Assembly: GCF_014646155.1 (NCBI RefSeq)
Contig: NZ_BMMX01000034.1
Coordinates: 1-60,864 of the forward strand
DNA: 60,864 nucleotides
Direction of reading: 5' to 3'
Source of the DNA: Mangrovihabitans endophyticus
Lineage (GTDB): Bacteria; Actinomycetota; Actinomycetes; Mycobacteriales; Micromonosporaceae
A model generated the notes under the pieces. It saw nothing but the letters and a program-made list of their open reading frames with translations. It did not search any database and had not been told where the DNA came from. Made by a program: the position numbers and the translations under genes. Shown here in pieces: positions 48,891-57,138 of this stretch. The number at the start of each line of letters is the position of its first letter. Position 1 is the stretch's first letter.

Positions 48891-49481
48891 TCACCGCCCC
48901 CACCGAAACGCGGGCCCCTGCGAGCCTGCGCCGTCGACTACCTCTCGGGGTAGGGGTACGGCCTTGTGATCGCCAGGCCGGTAGTACGCGGCCAGGAGGG
49001 CGAGCCAGACGATGACGAGCGGAGCAGACGGATAGAGGATCTGCACCGGTGCGACGTCGGCGATGAACGAGTAGGCACCGAGCCAGACGCCGGTGATCGC
49101 GCCGACGACGGCGATGGCTCGATTCCGGGCGCAGAGCGAGCTGGTAAGGATCCAGACCCCCGCGAAGACGTGTCCGCCGAGGCGGACGGGCCAGGTCAGG
49201 TCGTAGGCGACGCCGTAGATGGACATGATGCCAGTGAGGACGTCGAGGGTGATCCAGCTATAGCCTGCGGCTTTGGCCCATGGGGGTGCGTCTATTCGCG
49301 CGATGAGGACCAGGATGGCGAGGTGGAAGAAGACGCCGGGGTATTCGGGCCAGACGACTCCGGGTTCTGCGACGGCGAACGCGACGATGCTGGGCAGGAA
49401 CAGGATGATCGGCAGCACGGCGAGGACGCGGAAGGACAGAGGGTGTTCACGCGGGCCGTGCGTGGCGGGGCCGGCGTTCAT
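48891..49481 (-). CDS. Small integral membrane protein coupled to FAD monooxygenase
   Basis: 196 aa with about six hydrophobic segments (VLPIILFLPSIVAFAV, YPGVFFHLAILVLIARI, WITLDVLTGIMSIYGVAYDL, VFAGVWILTSSL, AIAVVGAITGVWLGAYSF, PLVIVWLALLAAYY). I do not recognise a named family. ATG 49481 overlaps the monooxygenase stop (ATGA), indicating co-translation, so it may handle the substrate or product of that enzyme. Confidence 0.7.
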   Translation of the reverse strand: MNAGPATHGPREHPLSFRVLAVLPIILFLPSIVAFAVAEPGVVWPEYPGVFFHLAILVLIARIDAPPWAKAAGYSWITLDVLTGIMSIYGVAYDLTWPVRLGGHVFAGVWILTSSLCARNRAIAVVGAITGVWLGAYSFIADVAPVQILYPSAPLVIVWLALLAAYYRPGDHKAVPLPREVVDGAGSQGPAFRWGR

Positions 49482-51199
49482 CGGCCGATCCGTTCCAGTG
49501 CCCCATCGAGTTCGACGCGGTTGCGCCCGCGTGCGGCGACGTATCCGTCGGGCCGGACCAGGATCCATCCGGTCGTGTCGGTATCGGTGTCGGTCTCGGA
49601 AATGCTGGTGCCGGTGATCTCCCGGTGCAGCCCGAGCTGTTCGGCGGCGGGGCCCCCGACCGGGCAGATCGACGGTGTCGGCCAGGTGACGCCGATACGT
49701 GCGCTGAGCTGCCGGACGGCAGGCTGGTCGGCGGCGATCAGCAGCGTCCAGTCGGGATCGCGCAGCGAGGACAGAACGGGCTGCCAGCTCGGGTCGGCGG
49801 CGTCGGAGTGCCGGACCTGAGCGAGACGTTCCCCCGGTCGGGGTCCCGTGCGGGCGGTGTCGCTGTCATGCACGGTCAGCGGACTGGTCGGGTACGCGAT
49901 GTTCAGGCCGGACATGCCGCCCAGGAAGGTTTCGTTGATCCCGCGTAACAGCGGCGGCAGAGCGTGCAGGGCCTCGAAAATCGCCGGCAGGTTCTTGTCG
50001 ACAGTGGTGTTCCGCAATCCGACGAGCATGGTTGCCATCCGGGTGGTCGAGAGGAGCGCCTGCCCGACGGGAACCCGTTCAGCGCTGTACGTGGCAAGCA
50101 GTGCGGCCGTGGAGGGATCGGGCCGGTCGCCGCGTGCGGCGGTAGCCAGTTTCCACGCCAGGTTGACGGCGTCCTGCAGGCCGGTGTTGAGTCCCTGCCC
50201 GGATGCGGGGGAGTGGACATGGGCGGCGTCTCCGACGACGAAGCACCGCGAGGGCCGACCCTCGCCGGGGCGAGATTGCATGGTCCGCACGGCGCGCTGC
50301 TGGATGGTGAACACCGAGACCCAGGAGGGGGTGGCGACGGTCACCGCACGGCCCAGCCCGCGGGTGAGCTTGTCGGAGAAGCGCTGGGCGACGGCATCCG
50401 CGTCGCCGTCGTAGTCGACATCGACGGTGTCGAGCAGCCGCCATCGGTCCTCGCCCACGAGCGGGAAGATCATCACGGTCTCACCGCCGGCGCGTACCCA
50501 GCGGATGCGGTCATGCTCCATCGGACCGGCGATGGTGAGTTCGGCGTCGGCGATCAGCCAGGTCTCGCTGGACGTTCCGGCCAACCGGATGCCGAGCCTG
50601 TCGCGCACCACGCTGTGGCCACCGTCGGCCCCGACCAGCCAACCCACCTCGGCGTCCTCCGCGGAGCCGTTGGCATGCCGCAGGTTTGCCGTCACCGAGC
50701 CGGCATGCTCGGCAAGATCGACGAGTCGCACGCCCCATTCGATCTCGACTCCCTGGGCCGCGAGTGCCTCGCGCAGGATTTCTTCGGTGATGACCTGGTC
50801 GATGAACCAGACCTGTTCGAAGCGTGTGGCCTGCGTGGTGAACCGGGCGTCCATGCGGGCCAGTTCGGTCCCGTCGGCGTAGAAGGCGATCCCCCGCCCC
50901 AGCACCGCACGGGCCTCGAAGGCTTCGAAGAGCCCGACCTGATCAAGCATCTCGATCGTGCGTGCGTGAAGCGCCGCCGCCCGGCTCGTTGTCGCCGGCC
51001 CGTCAGCCGCGTCGATCAGACGGACCGGCACTCGGCGGCGGGTCAGTTCAAGCGCAGCCATCATGCCGACCGGGCCTGCGCCGGCCACCAAGACTGAACC
51101 TTTTTCACCGTGGCGAGGCTGGCAGATGCCGCCGCTGGTCGACGGCGCGCAACCGACGGGCTCGATGCCAGGTTGAAAAAGGTTCACTGTGTCTGCCAC
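49478..51199 (-). CDS. FAD-dependent aromatic monooxygenase (PHBH/RdmE-like) with inserted N-terminal segment
   Basis: 573 aa from GTG 51199. FAD motif VLVAGAGPVGMMAALELTRRRVPVRLIDA, the DG motif GWLVGADGGHSVVRDRLGI and CFVVGDAAHVHSPASGQGLNTGLQDAVNLAWKLA define a class A flavin hydroxylase of the rifampicin/tetracycline/polyketide type, with the usual thioredoxin-like C-terminal domain (about 430-573). The Rossmann strand normally starts within a few residues of the N-terminus. Here MADT and VLVAGAG are separated by 31 extra residues encoded by a miniature element. Controlled, I infer, by the divergent MarR. Confidence 0.88.
   Translation of the reverse strand: MADTVNLFQPGIEPVGCAPSTSGGICQPRHGEKGSVLVAGAGPVGMMAALELTRRRVPVRLIDAADGPATTSRAAALHARTIEMLDQVGLFEAFEARAVLGRGIAFYADGTELARMDARFTTQATRFEQVWFIDQVITEEILREALAAQGVEIEWGVRLVDLAEHAGSVTANLRHANGSAEDAEVGWLVGADGGHSVVRDRLGIRLAGTSSETWLIADAELTIAGPMEHDRIRWVRAGGETVMIFPLVGEDRWRLLDTVDVDYDGDADAVAQRFSDKLTRGLGRAVTVATPSWVSVFTIQQRAVRTMQSRPGEGRPSRCFVVGDAAHVHSPASGQGLNTGLQDAVNLAWKLATAARGDRPDPSTAALLATYSAERVPVGQALLSTTRMATMLVGLRNTTVDKNLPAIFEALHALPPLLRGINETFLGGMSGLNIAYPTSPLTVHDSDTARTGPRPGERLAQVRHSDAADPSWQPVLSSLRDPDWTLLIAADQPAVRQLSARIGVTWPTPSICPVGGPAAEQLGLHREITGTSISETDTDTDTTGWILVRPDGYVAARGRNRVELDGALERIGR
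51095..51186. mobile_element. 92-bp miniature inverted-repeat element inside the monooxygenase start
   Basis: TGAACCTTTTTCA (51095-51107) and its exact reverse complement (51174-51186) bound the segment, which lies at codons 5-35 of the FAD monooxygenase. Removing 93 bases (the element plus one base) restores an ordinary N-terminus reading MADTVLVAGAGPVG. It encodes no protein of its own. The 14 bases ACTGAACCTTTTTC recur alone at 51911. Confidence 0.7.
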
Positions 51200-51214
51200 G
51201 ACATCCCCTCAGAT

Positions 51215-51231
51215 CGTCAATCTAGTTGACG
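51215..51231. promoter_or_regulatory. MarR operator CGTCAA-TCTAG-TTGACG
   Basis: A perfect 6-bp inverted repeat with 5-base centre in the 58-base divergent gap between monooxygenase and MarR genes. It is 16 bases before the monooxygenase start and 26 bases before the MarR start, positioned to block both promoters. Confidence 0.75.
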
Positions 51232-51257
51232 GTTAGAGTAGGTGCGAAGGAGGTGCC

Positions 51258-51791
51258 ATGGCAACCGAACACCGCAATCCCGGCACAAAGCGGCAGGCCG
51301 GCATCGCGAGTCCGGCAAGCACGAATGCGGCACCTTCCACGGACACGCACCCACCGATGGCGACCCTGCTGCGCGAGGGCTTCCGGTGGTTCGCCGAGCG
51401 ACTGAACGAGGCCGCCGCGGCCGGTGGCGAACGCCGCATCAGCGGCGCCGCCGCGATAGTCATCTCCTACCTGCATCCGGAAGGCAGCAGATCCGCCGAC
51501 ATCGCCCGGGCGATGGGAGTCAGCCGTCAACACATCCACACCGTGGTGCGCGAGCTCACCGACGCCCACATCGTGACCACGACCGCGGACCCCACCTCTC
51601 GCCGCGACCGGCTGATCATCCTCACCCCCGACGGAGAACAGCGCCGACACCGCGCGCTCACCACGCTCGCCGACCTGGAAACCGAACTCGCCCAGCACCT
51701 CGGTACCAGCGAGTTCACTCAGCTCCGCGACCTTCTCACCCGGCTCTGGAGCCCGACGTCGAGTCTTCCGCCGCGCCAGGGGCGTGAGTAG
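51258..51791 (+). CDS. MarR-family regulator
   Basis: 177 aa. The core winged helix (AAIVISYLHPEGSRSADIARAMGVSRQHIHTVVRELTDAHIVTTTADPTSRRDRLIILTPDGE) is preceded by an unusually long Pro/Ser/Thr-rich N-terminal tail of about 33 residues. AAGGAGGT precedes ATG 51258. Likely ligand: an aromatic or phenolic substrate of the divergent monooxygenase. Confidence 0.87.
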   Translation: MATEHRNPGTKRQAGIASPASTNAAPSTDTHPPMATLLREGFRWFAERLNEAAAAGGERRISGAAAIVISYLHPEGSRSADIARAMGVSRQHIHTVVRELTDAHIVTTTADPTSRRDRLIILTPDGEQRRHRALTTLADLETELAQHLGTSEFTQLRDLLTRLWSPTSSLPPRQGRE

Positions 51792-51910
51792 GGCAGGCGA
51801 TGGGACACGAGGCATCGCAAGGTAGCTGTCGTGGGGAAGGCGCAGCTCTCGGGAGTTCCCGTCCACGTTTCAATCAGCCAAATTCACATGCCACTATATC
51901 GATGATCTGC

Positions 51911-51924
51911 ACTGAACCTTTTTC
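51911..51924 (+). repeat. Solitary end of the miniature element (ACTGAACCTTTTTC)
   Basis: These 14 bases are identical to 51093-51106 at the left end of the element in the monooxygenase gene. No matching inverted end lies within 120 bases downstream, so it is a solo end or a remnant. It lies in the 250-base gap upstream of the NTPase-receptor gene, which otherwise shows no gene. Confidence 0.6.
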
Positions 51925-52041
51925 GCAATTGCAGTGGCGTCGAATGTGACACCTGCCGAGGGTCTCGGAGCCTTGCGCCGTGGGTAGCGACTGGAATCTA
52001 ATGACGAAAAGCCGCTCCCGTTCCGCTCAGGAGGAGGCGGG

Positions 52042-54369
52042 ATGAACAGCATCTGGTTCCGTGATTTGCGTATAGATCACATGACCGGCGTCGGCGGCCG
52101 GGCGGAGCGCCTGGGGTCACATTTCGATACGATTCCCCGGTTGACCCTTACGCCCCCTTCCCTCATGCCGACGAGCGGTCTGGAGGGACGTCAGCGATAC
52201 GTCGACCAAGCCGTGAATGCCGCGGCCGCCGATCTTCCCATCGAGTTCACTGGACCTTGCGGGCAAGGCAGGTCGACGCTGCTACGCCACGTCGCCGCCG
52301 CCGTCACCACTCGCCTGCGACGCCCTGCCGTCTGTCTGTTGGCCGGCGATGATCATCCGGCGGATCTGTTGCAGCGACTCGTCGATGAGGTCTACGTCAT
52401 GGACCGTCGGGCGAAACTCCCGCCCGAGACCTGCGCTGACCTTCTCCGCCGCGCCGGAGTGGTGTCCGTGCTCGACGAACTGGCCGGTGACACAGCCCGC
52501 GTCGGCGAGGTGCTGAGCGCATTACCCGGATGCGCCGTGGTGATCGCCTCCGACAGGCCACGGCTGCAGCGCCGGGGCAGAAGTGTTGTGCTGCCCGGAC
52601 TCGGCGAGGCGGCAGCGAGCACGGTCATCCGCCGTGACCTCGCCCGACCGTTGTCCATATACGAGGCTGCCGCAATACACCGACTGATCGCTGCCGTCCA
52701 TGGTCGCCCGCTCAGCCTGCGCCAGGCGGCCGCGCTTGTACGGGTGCACGAGCACAGCTTCGCCGCCCTCGCCGATCGGCCGCACGACATCCACTCGCTC
52801 AGTCTGGGTGGTTTGTCCCACGCCCAGCGGCAGATTCTCGCCTACGCAGCGCTCCTCGCCGGCGTCTTTCTTCCCGGCGACCTCATCTCCGCGATCACGG
52901 GCCTCGGTGACGTGGCCGGGGCGCTCGCGGAACTGCGCCGCCGCGGGCATATCGAACAGCACGAGGACCGGTTCGGTCTGCCGGTTTGTCGCGGTGAGAG
53001 AAACCTGGCCTCCGTCGCGGACTATGTCAGCGCCGGAAACGCCGCTCGAGTGATCGGCGATTGGCTGACAGCGGCGGATCCGGCGAGCGACGCGGCTCTG
53101 CCGGTGGCCGCAGCCGGGTTGTCATTGATCAAATTCGGTGCGAAGCAACTGGAGTGGGACTACGTCGTACGGCTGATACGAGTTGTCGAGCCGGTGTTGG
53201 CTCTCGCCGGCCGGTGGGAGGCATGTCGGCAGTTGCTGGAGCTGGGAATGCGTGGCGCGCAGGCGGTCGGCGACTCGGCAGCACAGGCGTTCTTCGCTCA
53301 TGAACAGGGCACGCTCGCGCTCTGCCAGGCCCGTACCAGCGAAGCAGGAACTCTTCTGACGGAGGCCGTGCGTATCCGGGAGGCACTCGGCGACGTGCCC
53401 GGCGCCAACGTCAGCCGACACAACCTGAGCCTGGTCGCCGCTTCGGGAGCCGCTGCCGCAGAACCGGGACCCGCACAGCCCGAACCATCGCAGCCCGAAC
53501 CATCGAAGCCCGGACCGTCGCATCGCGGCCGCTGGGTGCGCCGAGCAGTCTCGCTCATCGCGGCGATTCTCGGCGTGATCGTCCTATCGGCCATCGGGAT
53601 CAACATGTTCCACGACGATTCGGTCAATACCGGCCTGCGCCTGCCGCCCGCAACTGACTCATTACCCGACACGCCATTGCCGGTACCAGAAACCGCAAAC
53701 ACCGGATCGCCGCTCACACCAGAAACCAGCGGCACCGCACCAACGACTACCACTCGGCCGACCGCGGCTCGTCCGCTGACCGTCGCCCCGAGAAATGTCT
53801 CCTTCCGCGACGCCCACGTCTCACCCAACGCACCGATCATCCGACGCTTGGTCTCCATCACCAACCTCAACGACGCCGCCGCGATCATGGCAGGTGGCGG
53901 CATCGACGGAAGCGACGCGTATTCCATCGACCGCGACGACTGCGGCGGACGGATACTCAGGGCCAACCAACGGTGCGAAATCGCCGTGACCTTCCGTCCG
54001 AGCTCGATAGGTTTGCACGTCGGCAAGCTGACGGTCGCCGATCTGAGCGGGAGGACCGCCTCCGCGGAACTCACCGGAACCGGCTTCGTCCTTTTCGGCG
54101 TGGCGATAGAAGGATCTGGGCGCGGCACCGTCTCCAGCGGGGACGACTTCATTGCCTGCCCCGGATCCTGCGAAGCCCGCATCACCGATCCGGCGCGCAA
54201 CCAAATCACGCTGACCGCGACTCCGAGCCCAGAGGAGACCGAAGATTCGTACAACAACTTTGCTGGCTGGCGCGGCGCCTGCAGCTCGGAGGAGAGGAAG
54301 GCGACCTGCGAGCTCACGGTGGCTCATGACGTGATCGTCATAGCAACCTTCAATTCCGTCATCAAATAG
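52042..54369 (+). CDS. Transmembrane STAND-like NTPase with extracellular ASH and InlB-repeat-like domains
   Basis: 775 aa. A cytoplasmic region (about 45-330) has a P-loop variant FTGPCGQGRSTLLRHVA, a weak Walker B-like VVIASD and a winged-helix-like segment (LSHAQRQILAYAALLAGVFLPGDLISAITGL). A helical TPR-like region follows (about 340-460). A Pro/Glu-rich linker with PEPSQPEPSKPG repeats leads to one membrane helix (about 500-522, VSLIAAILGVIVLSAIGINMF). Outside are a Thr/Pro-rich stalk, an ASH/SPD-2/Hydin-like beta domain (about 580-690, CEIAVTFRPSSIGLHVGKLTV) and a divergent InlB B-repeat-like domain (about 695-775, FAGWRGACSS...ATCELTVAHDVIVIATF). GAGGAGG precedes ATG 52042. I know no named family with this order. 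Confidence 0.72.
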   Translation: MNSIWFRDLRIDHMTGVGGRAERLGSHFDTIPRLTLTPPSLMPTSGLEGRQRYVDQAVNAAAADLPIEFTGPCGQGRSTLLRHVAAAVTTRLRRPAVCLLAGDDHPADLLQRLVDEVYVMDRRAKLPPETCADLLRRAGVVSVLDELAGDTARVGEVLSALPGCAVVIASDRPRLQRRGRSVVLPGLGEAAASTVIRRDLARPLSIYEAAAIHRLIAAVHGRPLSLRQAAALVRVHEHSFAALADRPHDIHSLSLGGLSHAQRQILAYAALLAGVFLPGDLISAITGLGDVAGALAELRRRGHIEQHEDRFGLPVCRGERNLASVADYVSAGNAARVIGDWLTAADPASDAALPVAAAGLSLIKFGAKQLEWDYVVRLIRVVEPVLALAGRWEACRQLLELGMRGAQAVGDSAAQAFFAHEQGTLALCQARTSEAGTLLTEAVRIREALGDVPGANVSRHNLSLVAASGAAAAEPGPAQPEPSQPEPSKPGPSHRGRWVRRAVSLIAAILGVIVLSAIGINMFHDDSVNTGLRLPPATDSLPDTPLPVPETANTGSPLTPETSGTAPTTTTRPTAARPLTVAPRNVSFRDAHVSPNAPIIRRLVSITNLNDAAAIMAGGGIDGSDAYSIDRDDCGGRILRANQRCEIAVTFRPSSIGLHVGKLTVADLSGRTASAELTGTGFVLFGVAIEGSGRGTVSSGDDFIACPGSCEARITDPARNQITLTATPSPEETEDSYNNFAGWRGACSSEERKATCELTVAHDVIVIATFNSVIK

Positions 54370-55012
54370 GACGACCGCCGCCCCAATTCGCGAGGACTGC
54401 GGGGGTGACGCGGACCGGTGGTGGCAAGGTGGCCGTGGTGGGTGAGGCGCGGAGTGCATCGAGGGTCAGCGCGGAGAACCGCCGGGCGGCCGTGCGCCGG
54501 ACATCCGGCGGAGCGGCGGAGAGTCCGCGGCCGACCATCAGGACGAGAATGAAGTCGTCGAGGACGAAATCCGGGCGCAGTGCGCCGGCATGTTTCGCGC
54601 GGCGGCACAGCTCGGCGATCATGCGGAGCATGTCAGCGCGGTGCGCGGCGAAGTCGATCGCGTCCGGCGACGCGGTCATGAAGGCGTCGACGAAGCCCTG
54701 ATTCTGCGCGTTGATCTCGGCGAGCCCGTTGACCACCGAGCACATCCCACGCCACGGGTCCTCGTCGGCCCAGGCGTTGCGGACGATCTCGCGGCACTGC
54801 TTGACCTCGCGTGCGAAGGCGAGATCGATCAGCGCCTGTTTGGTGGGGAACCGCCGATACAGGGTCGCGGGACCGACCCCTGCCCGGCGGGCGATCTCGC
54901 GTATCGGCACGTCGAGGCCGTGTTCGGAGAAGAGTGACCGCGCGGCGTCGAGCACCCGGTCCCGGTTCTCCTGGGCGTCCGAGCGCAGCATGTGGGGCAA
55001 ACGGCCGGTCAC
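54362..55012 (-). CDS. TetR-family regulator
   Basis: 216 aa. RDRVLDAARSLFSEHGLDVPIREIARRAGVGPATLYRRFPTKQALIDLAF is a complete TetR HTH, followed by a helical ligand domain. GTG 55012 is used; ATG 54991 is a possible shorter start. It is divergent from the disrupted oxidoreductase gene and overlaps the 3' end of the receptor gene by 8 bases. Confidence 0.9.
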   Translation of the reverse strand: MTGRLPHMLRSDAQENRDRVLDAARSLFSEHGLDVPIREIARRAGVGPATLYRRFPTKQALIDLAFAREVKQCREIVRNAWADEDPWRGMCSVVNGLAEINAQNQGFVDAFMTASPDAIDFAAHRADMLRMIAELCRRAKHAGALRPDFVLDDFILVLMVGRGLSAAPPDVRRTAARRFSALTLDALRASPTTATLPPPVRVTPAVLANWGGGRPI

Positions 55013-55030
55013 AGGATCTCACTTTACTCA

Positions 55031-55050
55031 AGTGGACGGGGGTGTCCGCT
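55031..55050. promoter_or_regulatory. Candidate TetR operator AGTGGAC-N6-GTCCGCT
   Basis: Seven-base arms with one mismatch pair, in the 66-base divergent gap between the TetR gene and the MDR oxidoreductase. Position fits mutual control. Confidence 0.6.
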
Positions 55051-55078
55051 ACGGTCGCACCGGGTCGGTTGATCGGAG

Positions 55079-56448
55079 ATGACGGTGAAAGCGGTAAGCA
55101 TTCAGACGTTCGGCGATCCCGATGGCATGGTGGTGATCGACGCGCCGATGCCGGCACCAGGGCCCGGGCAGTTGCTCATCGACGTGCGAACGATCGGCGT
55201 CGGCGGAGTCGATGCGGTGATCCGGCGGGGGACTCTCCGCGGCCACGGCTTCCACGAGGGCATCATTCCGGGCAGCGAGGTGGCCGGGCGGGTGATCGCC
55301 GCCGGCGATCCAGCCGACGCTGCGTGGGTGGGGCGCGACGTGTGGGCTTTCACGGGTGTCGGCGGCGCCTATGCCGAGCAGGTGGTGTCGGCGTACGGTT
55401 CCGCGTGCACGACCGCGTACGATCGATCTTGCAGAGCCACAGGGCGGACCGGCATTAACTTCGATGACGTTGAGTAGCCTTGCGCCGCTGCCGCCCGACG
55501 TGGGACCACCGCCTGATCCGGGTGGAGCGTCGATCCGCGTTGGAGTCGTCTCTGGACATGGCGCCGGCCTCTGGCTTTGCCCAGGCTGCGTGTTCGCCAC
55601 CAAGCGGACTGCAACCACCGGCCAATTCGCTACGGCTCACCTTGGCCTTCGCCGGCGAGGATCCCCGCCCTTCGCCATCTAGGGGAAATTGGAGCGGAGA
55701 GTAACCAGAACGATGTGCCGCTCATTCGCCGACCTCGGCACTGTTAGTCGTACCTGACCGTGTAGTGCAAGGGGTACGCCGACAGGTGGTCGCTCGGCTC
55801 GAAGACGTCACCGAGCTCCCCGACGGCCTGTCGCCGATCGACGCGGTGGCGCTCGGCAGCGCCGGGCCGGTCGCCCACTTCGCGCTGGCGCAGGCCCGGC
55901 TCGGCTCCGGCGAGTCGCTGCTCGTCCGCGGCGCGGCCGGCAGCCTCGGCATCATGGCGGTCCAGCTAGCCCGGCAGGGACATGCGGGCCCGATCGCCGT
56001 GACGGCGTCTTCCTCGGAACGGGGTGGAAGGCTCCGCGAATTCGGAGCCACAGTCCTGCTCGACCGATCCGGCGACGGCGACGCGCTGCCGCGCGAGTTC
56101 GACGTCATCCTCGACATCGTCGGCGGGCCGGCCCTGCCGTCGTTCATCGATCGGCTGGCCGACAACGGCCGCATGGTCGCCATCGGCGTCGTCGGCGGTC
56201 ACCCTCCAGCGGAGTTCGGCATCGCGCTCATGCGCTCGTTTCAGCGGTCACGCTCATTCGGGACGTTCAGCCTGAATACCGTGCCTATCGGCGAACGCAA
56301 CAGGATCCGCGCCGAGCAATTCGCGGCCGCCGCCCGGGGAGAGCTGCGCGCCGCCGTGCACGACGTCCTTGCCCTCACCGCCGCGGCTGAGGCGCACCGC
56401 CGGATGGACCTCGGAGAGGTGTTCGGCCGCATCGTCCTGACGCCGTAA
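55079..56448 (+). pseudogene. MDR-family quinone/alcohol oxidoreductase, split by an insertion
   Basis: N-terminal half 55079-55386 (KAVSIQTFGDPDGMVVIDAPMPAPGPGQLLIDVRTIGVGGVDAVIRRG ... GGAYAEQVV) and C-terminal half 55787-56448 (ARLEDVTELPDGLSPIDAVALG, NADPH motif VRGAAGSLGIMAVQLA, to the normal end RMDLGEVFGRIVLTP). Deleting 404 bases between the duplicated CAGGTGGT copies restores one uninterrupted frame reading YAEQVVARLED. It would have been a zinc-free, NADPH-dependent quinone reductase-like enzyme of about 320 aa. The true start may be GTG 55085 (MKAVSI). Control by the divergent TetR is probably lost. Confidence 0.9.
55379..55790. mobile_element. Non-autonomous element of 396 bp with 8-bp target duplication
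   Basis: CAGGTGGT stands at 55379-55386 and again at 55783-55790. Inside, the ends are inverted: GTCGGCGTAC (55387-55396) and GTACGCCGAC (55774-55783, last base shared with the duplication). No transposase or other gene is recognisable inside; a CGATCTTGCAGA string at 55424 recurs at 58344. The features fit a MITE-like derivative of an insertion sequence that makes 8-bp duplications. Confidence 0.8.
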
Positions 56449-56490
56449 CGGGCCCCCTCGCCTTCCTTGATGCCGCACCCGCTGCGTCGG

Positions 56491-56976
56491 TCAGCCGTCG
56501 CCGAGTGCCGCTGTCAGGCCCTGTAGAGCCCGGTGAACTGCTCGCAGATCGTCGGGTTCGATCGCGGACAGCGCCGCCCGCTCGGTCTGGGTGGCCGTCG
56601 CGGCGGCGGCCTTCAGTGCGGTCAGGCCGGCCTCGCTGAGCGTCAGTGCACGCGGCTGCCGTTGCGGGCCGTCAGCGCGTTGGATGAGGCCGGCCGAGAG
56701 CATCCGCTGGACCAGGGTGTTGACGGCCTGTGGGCTGGTCAGCAGCAAACGGGCCAGATCCGCGCCGCTCAGGCCGGGGGTCCGGCCGATGTGGGCCAAC
56801 GCGCTGAACTGTCGCAGTGTCAGCCCGTGCCGGGCCAGTGCGGCATCGAGGCGACGTTCCAGCAGGTGTTCGGCCTTGGCCATCACATACGTCAGGTGGT
56901 CGTCCGGGCCGATGTCAAGCCGGGGGCCGGCGTCCGGAGACGGCGGGCCTGCGCTGGTGTCTGCGAGTCGAGTCAC
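56491..56976 (-). CDS. MarR-family regulator
   Basis: 161 aa from GTG 56976. Winged helix: LRQFSALAHIGRTPGLSGADLARLLLTSPQAVNTLVQRMLSAGLIQRADGPQRQPRALTLSEAG. The reading frame is open up to 57015 but an ATG there would lie inside the operator, so the GTG is preferred. Divergent from the ABM/reductase pair. Confidence 0.87.
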   Translation of the reverse strand: MTRLADTSAGPPSPDAGPRLDIGPDDHLTYVMAKAEHLLERRLDAALARHGLTLRQFSALAHIGRTPGLSGADLARLLLTSPQAVNTLVQRMLSAGLIQRADGPQRQPRALTLSEAGLTALKAAAATATQTERAALSAIEPDDLRAVHRALQGLTAALGDG

Positions 56977-56998
56977 ATGCCCAAGTATGACAACATGC

Positions 56999-57030
56999 TG
57001 ATAGGCTATCAACATGTTGATAGCCTATCA
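56999..57030. promoter_or_regulatory. Perfect 32-bp palindromic MarR operator
   Basis: TGATAGGCTATCAACA (56999-57014) is followed directly by its exact reverse complement (57015-57030). The centre TATCAACATGTTGATA is a textbook MarR-type box, and TGATAGGCTATCA on each side is itself a near-palindrome, so two to three dimers might bind. It lies 22 bases before the MarR start and 108 bases before the ABM gene. Confidence 0.88.
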
Positions 57031-57138
57031 GCGGGGCAGGCACGACCGACGCGTTGCCGACATACCTTCATCGGCCGAACGGGCGCCTAGCGCAGTGCCC
57101 GATCTCTCGGGCAAGCAAGGCCAGAAAGGACGTAACTG

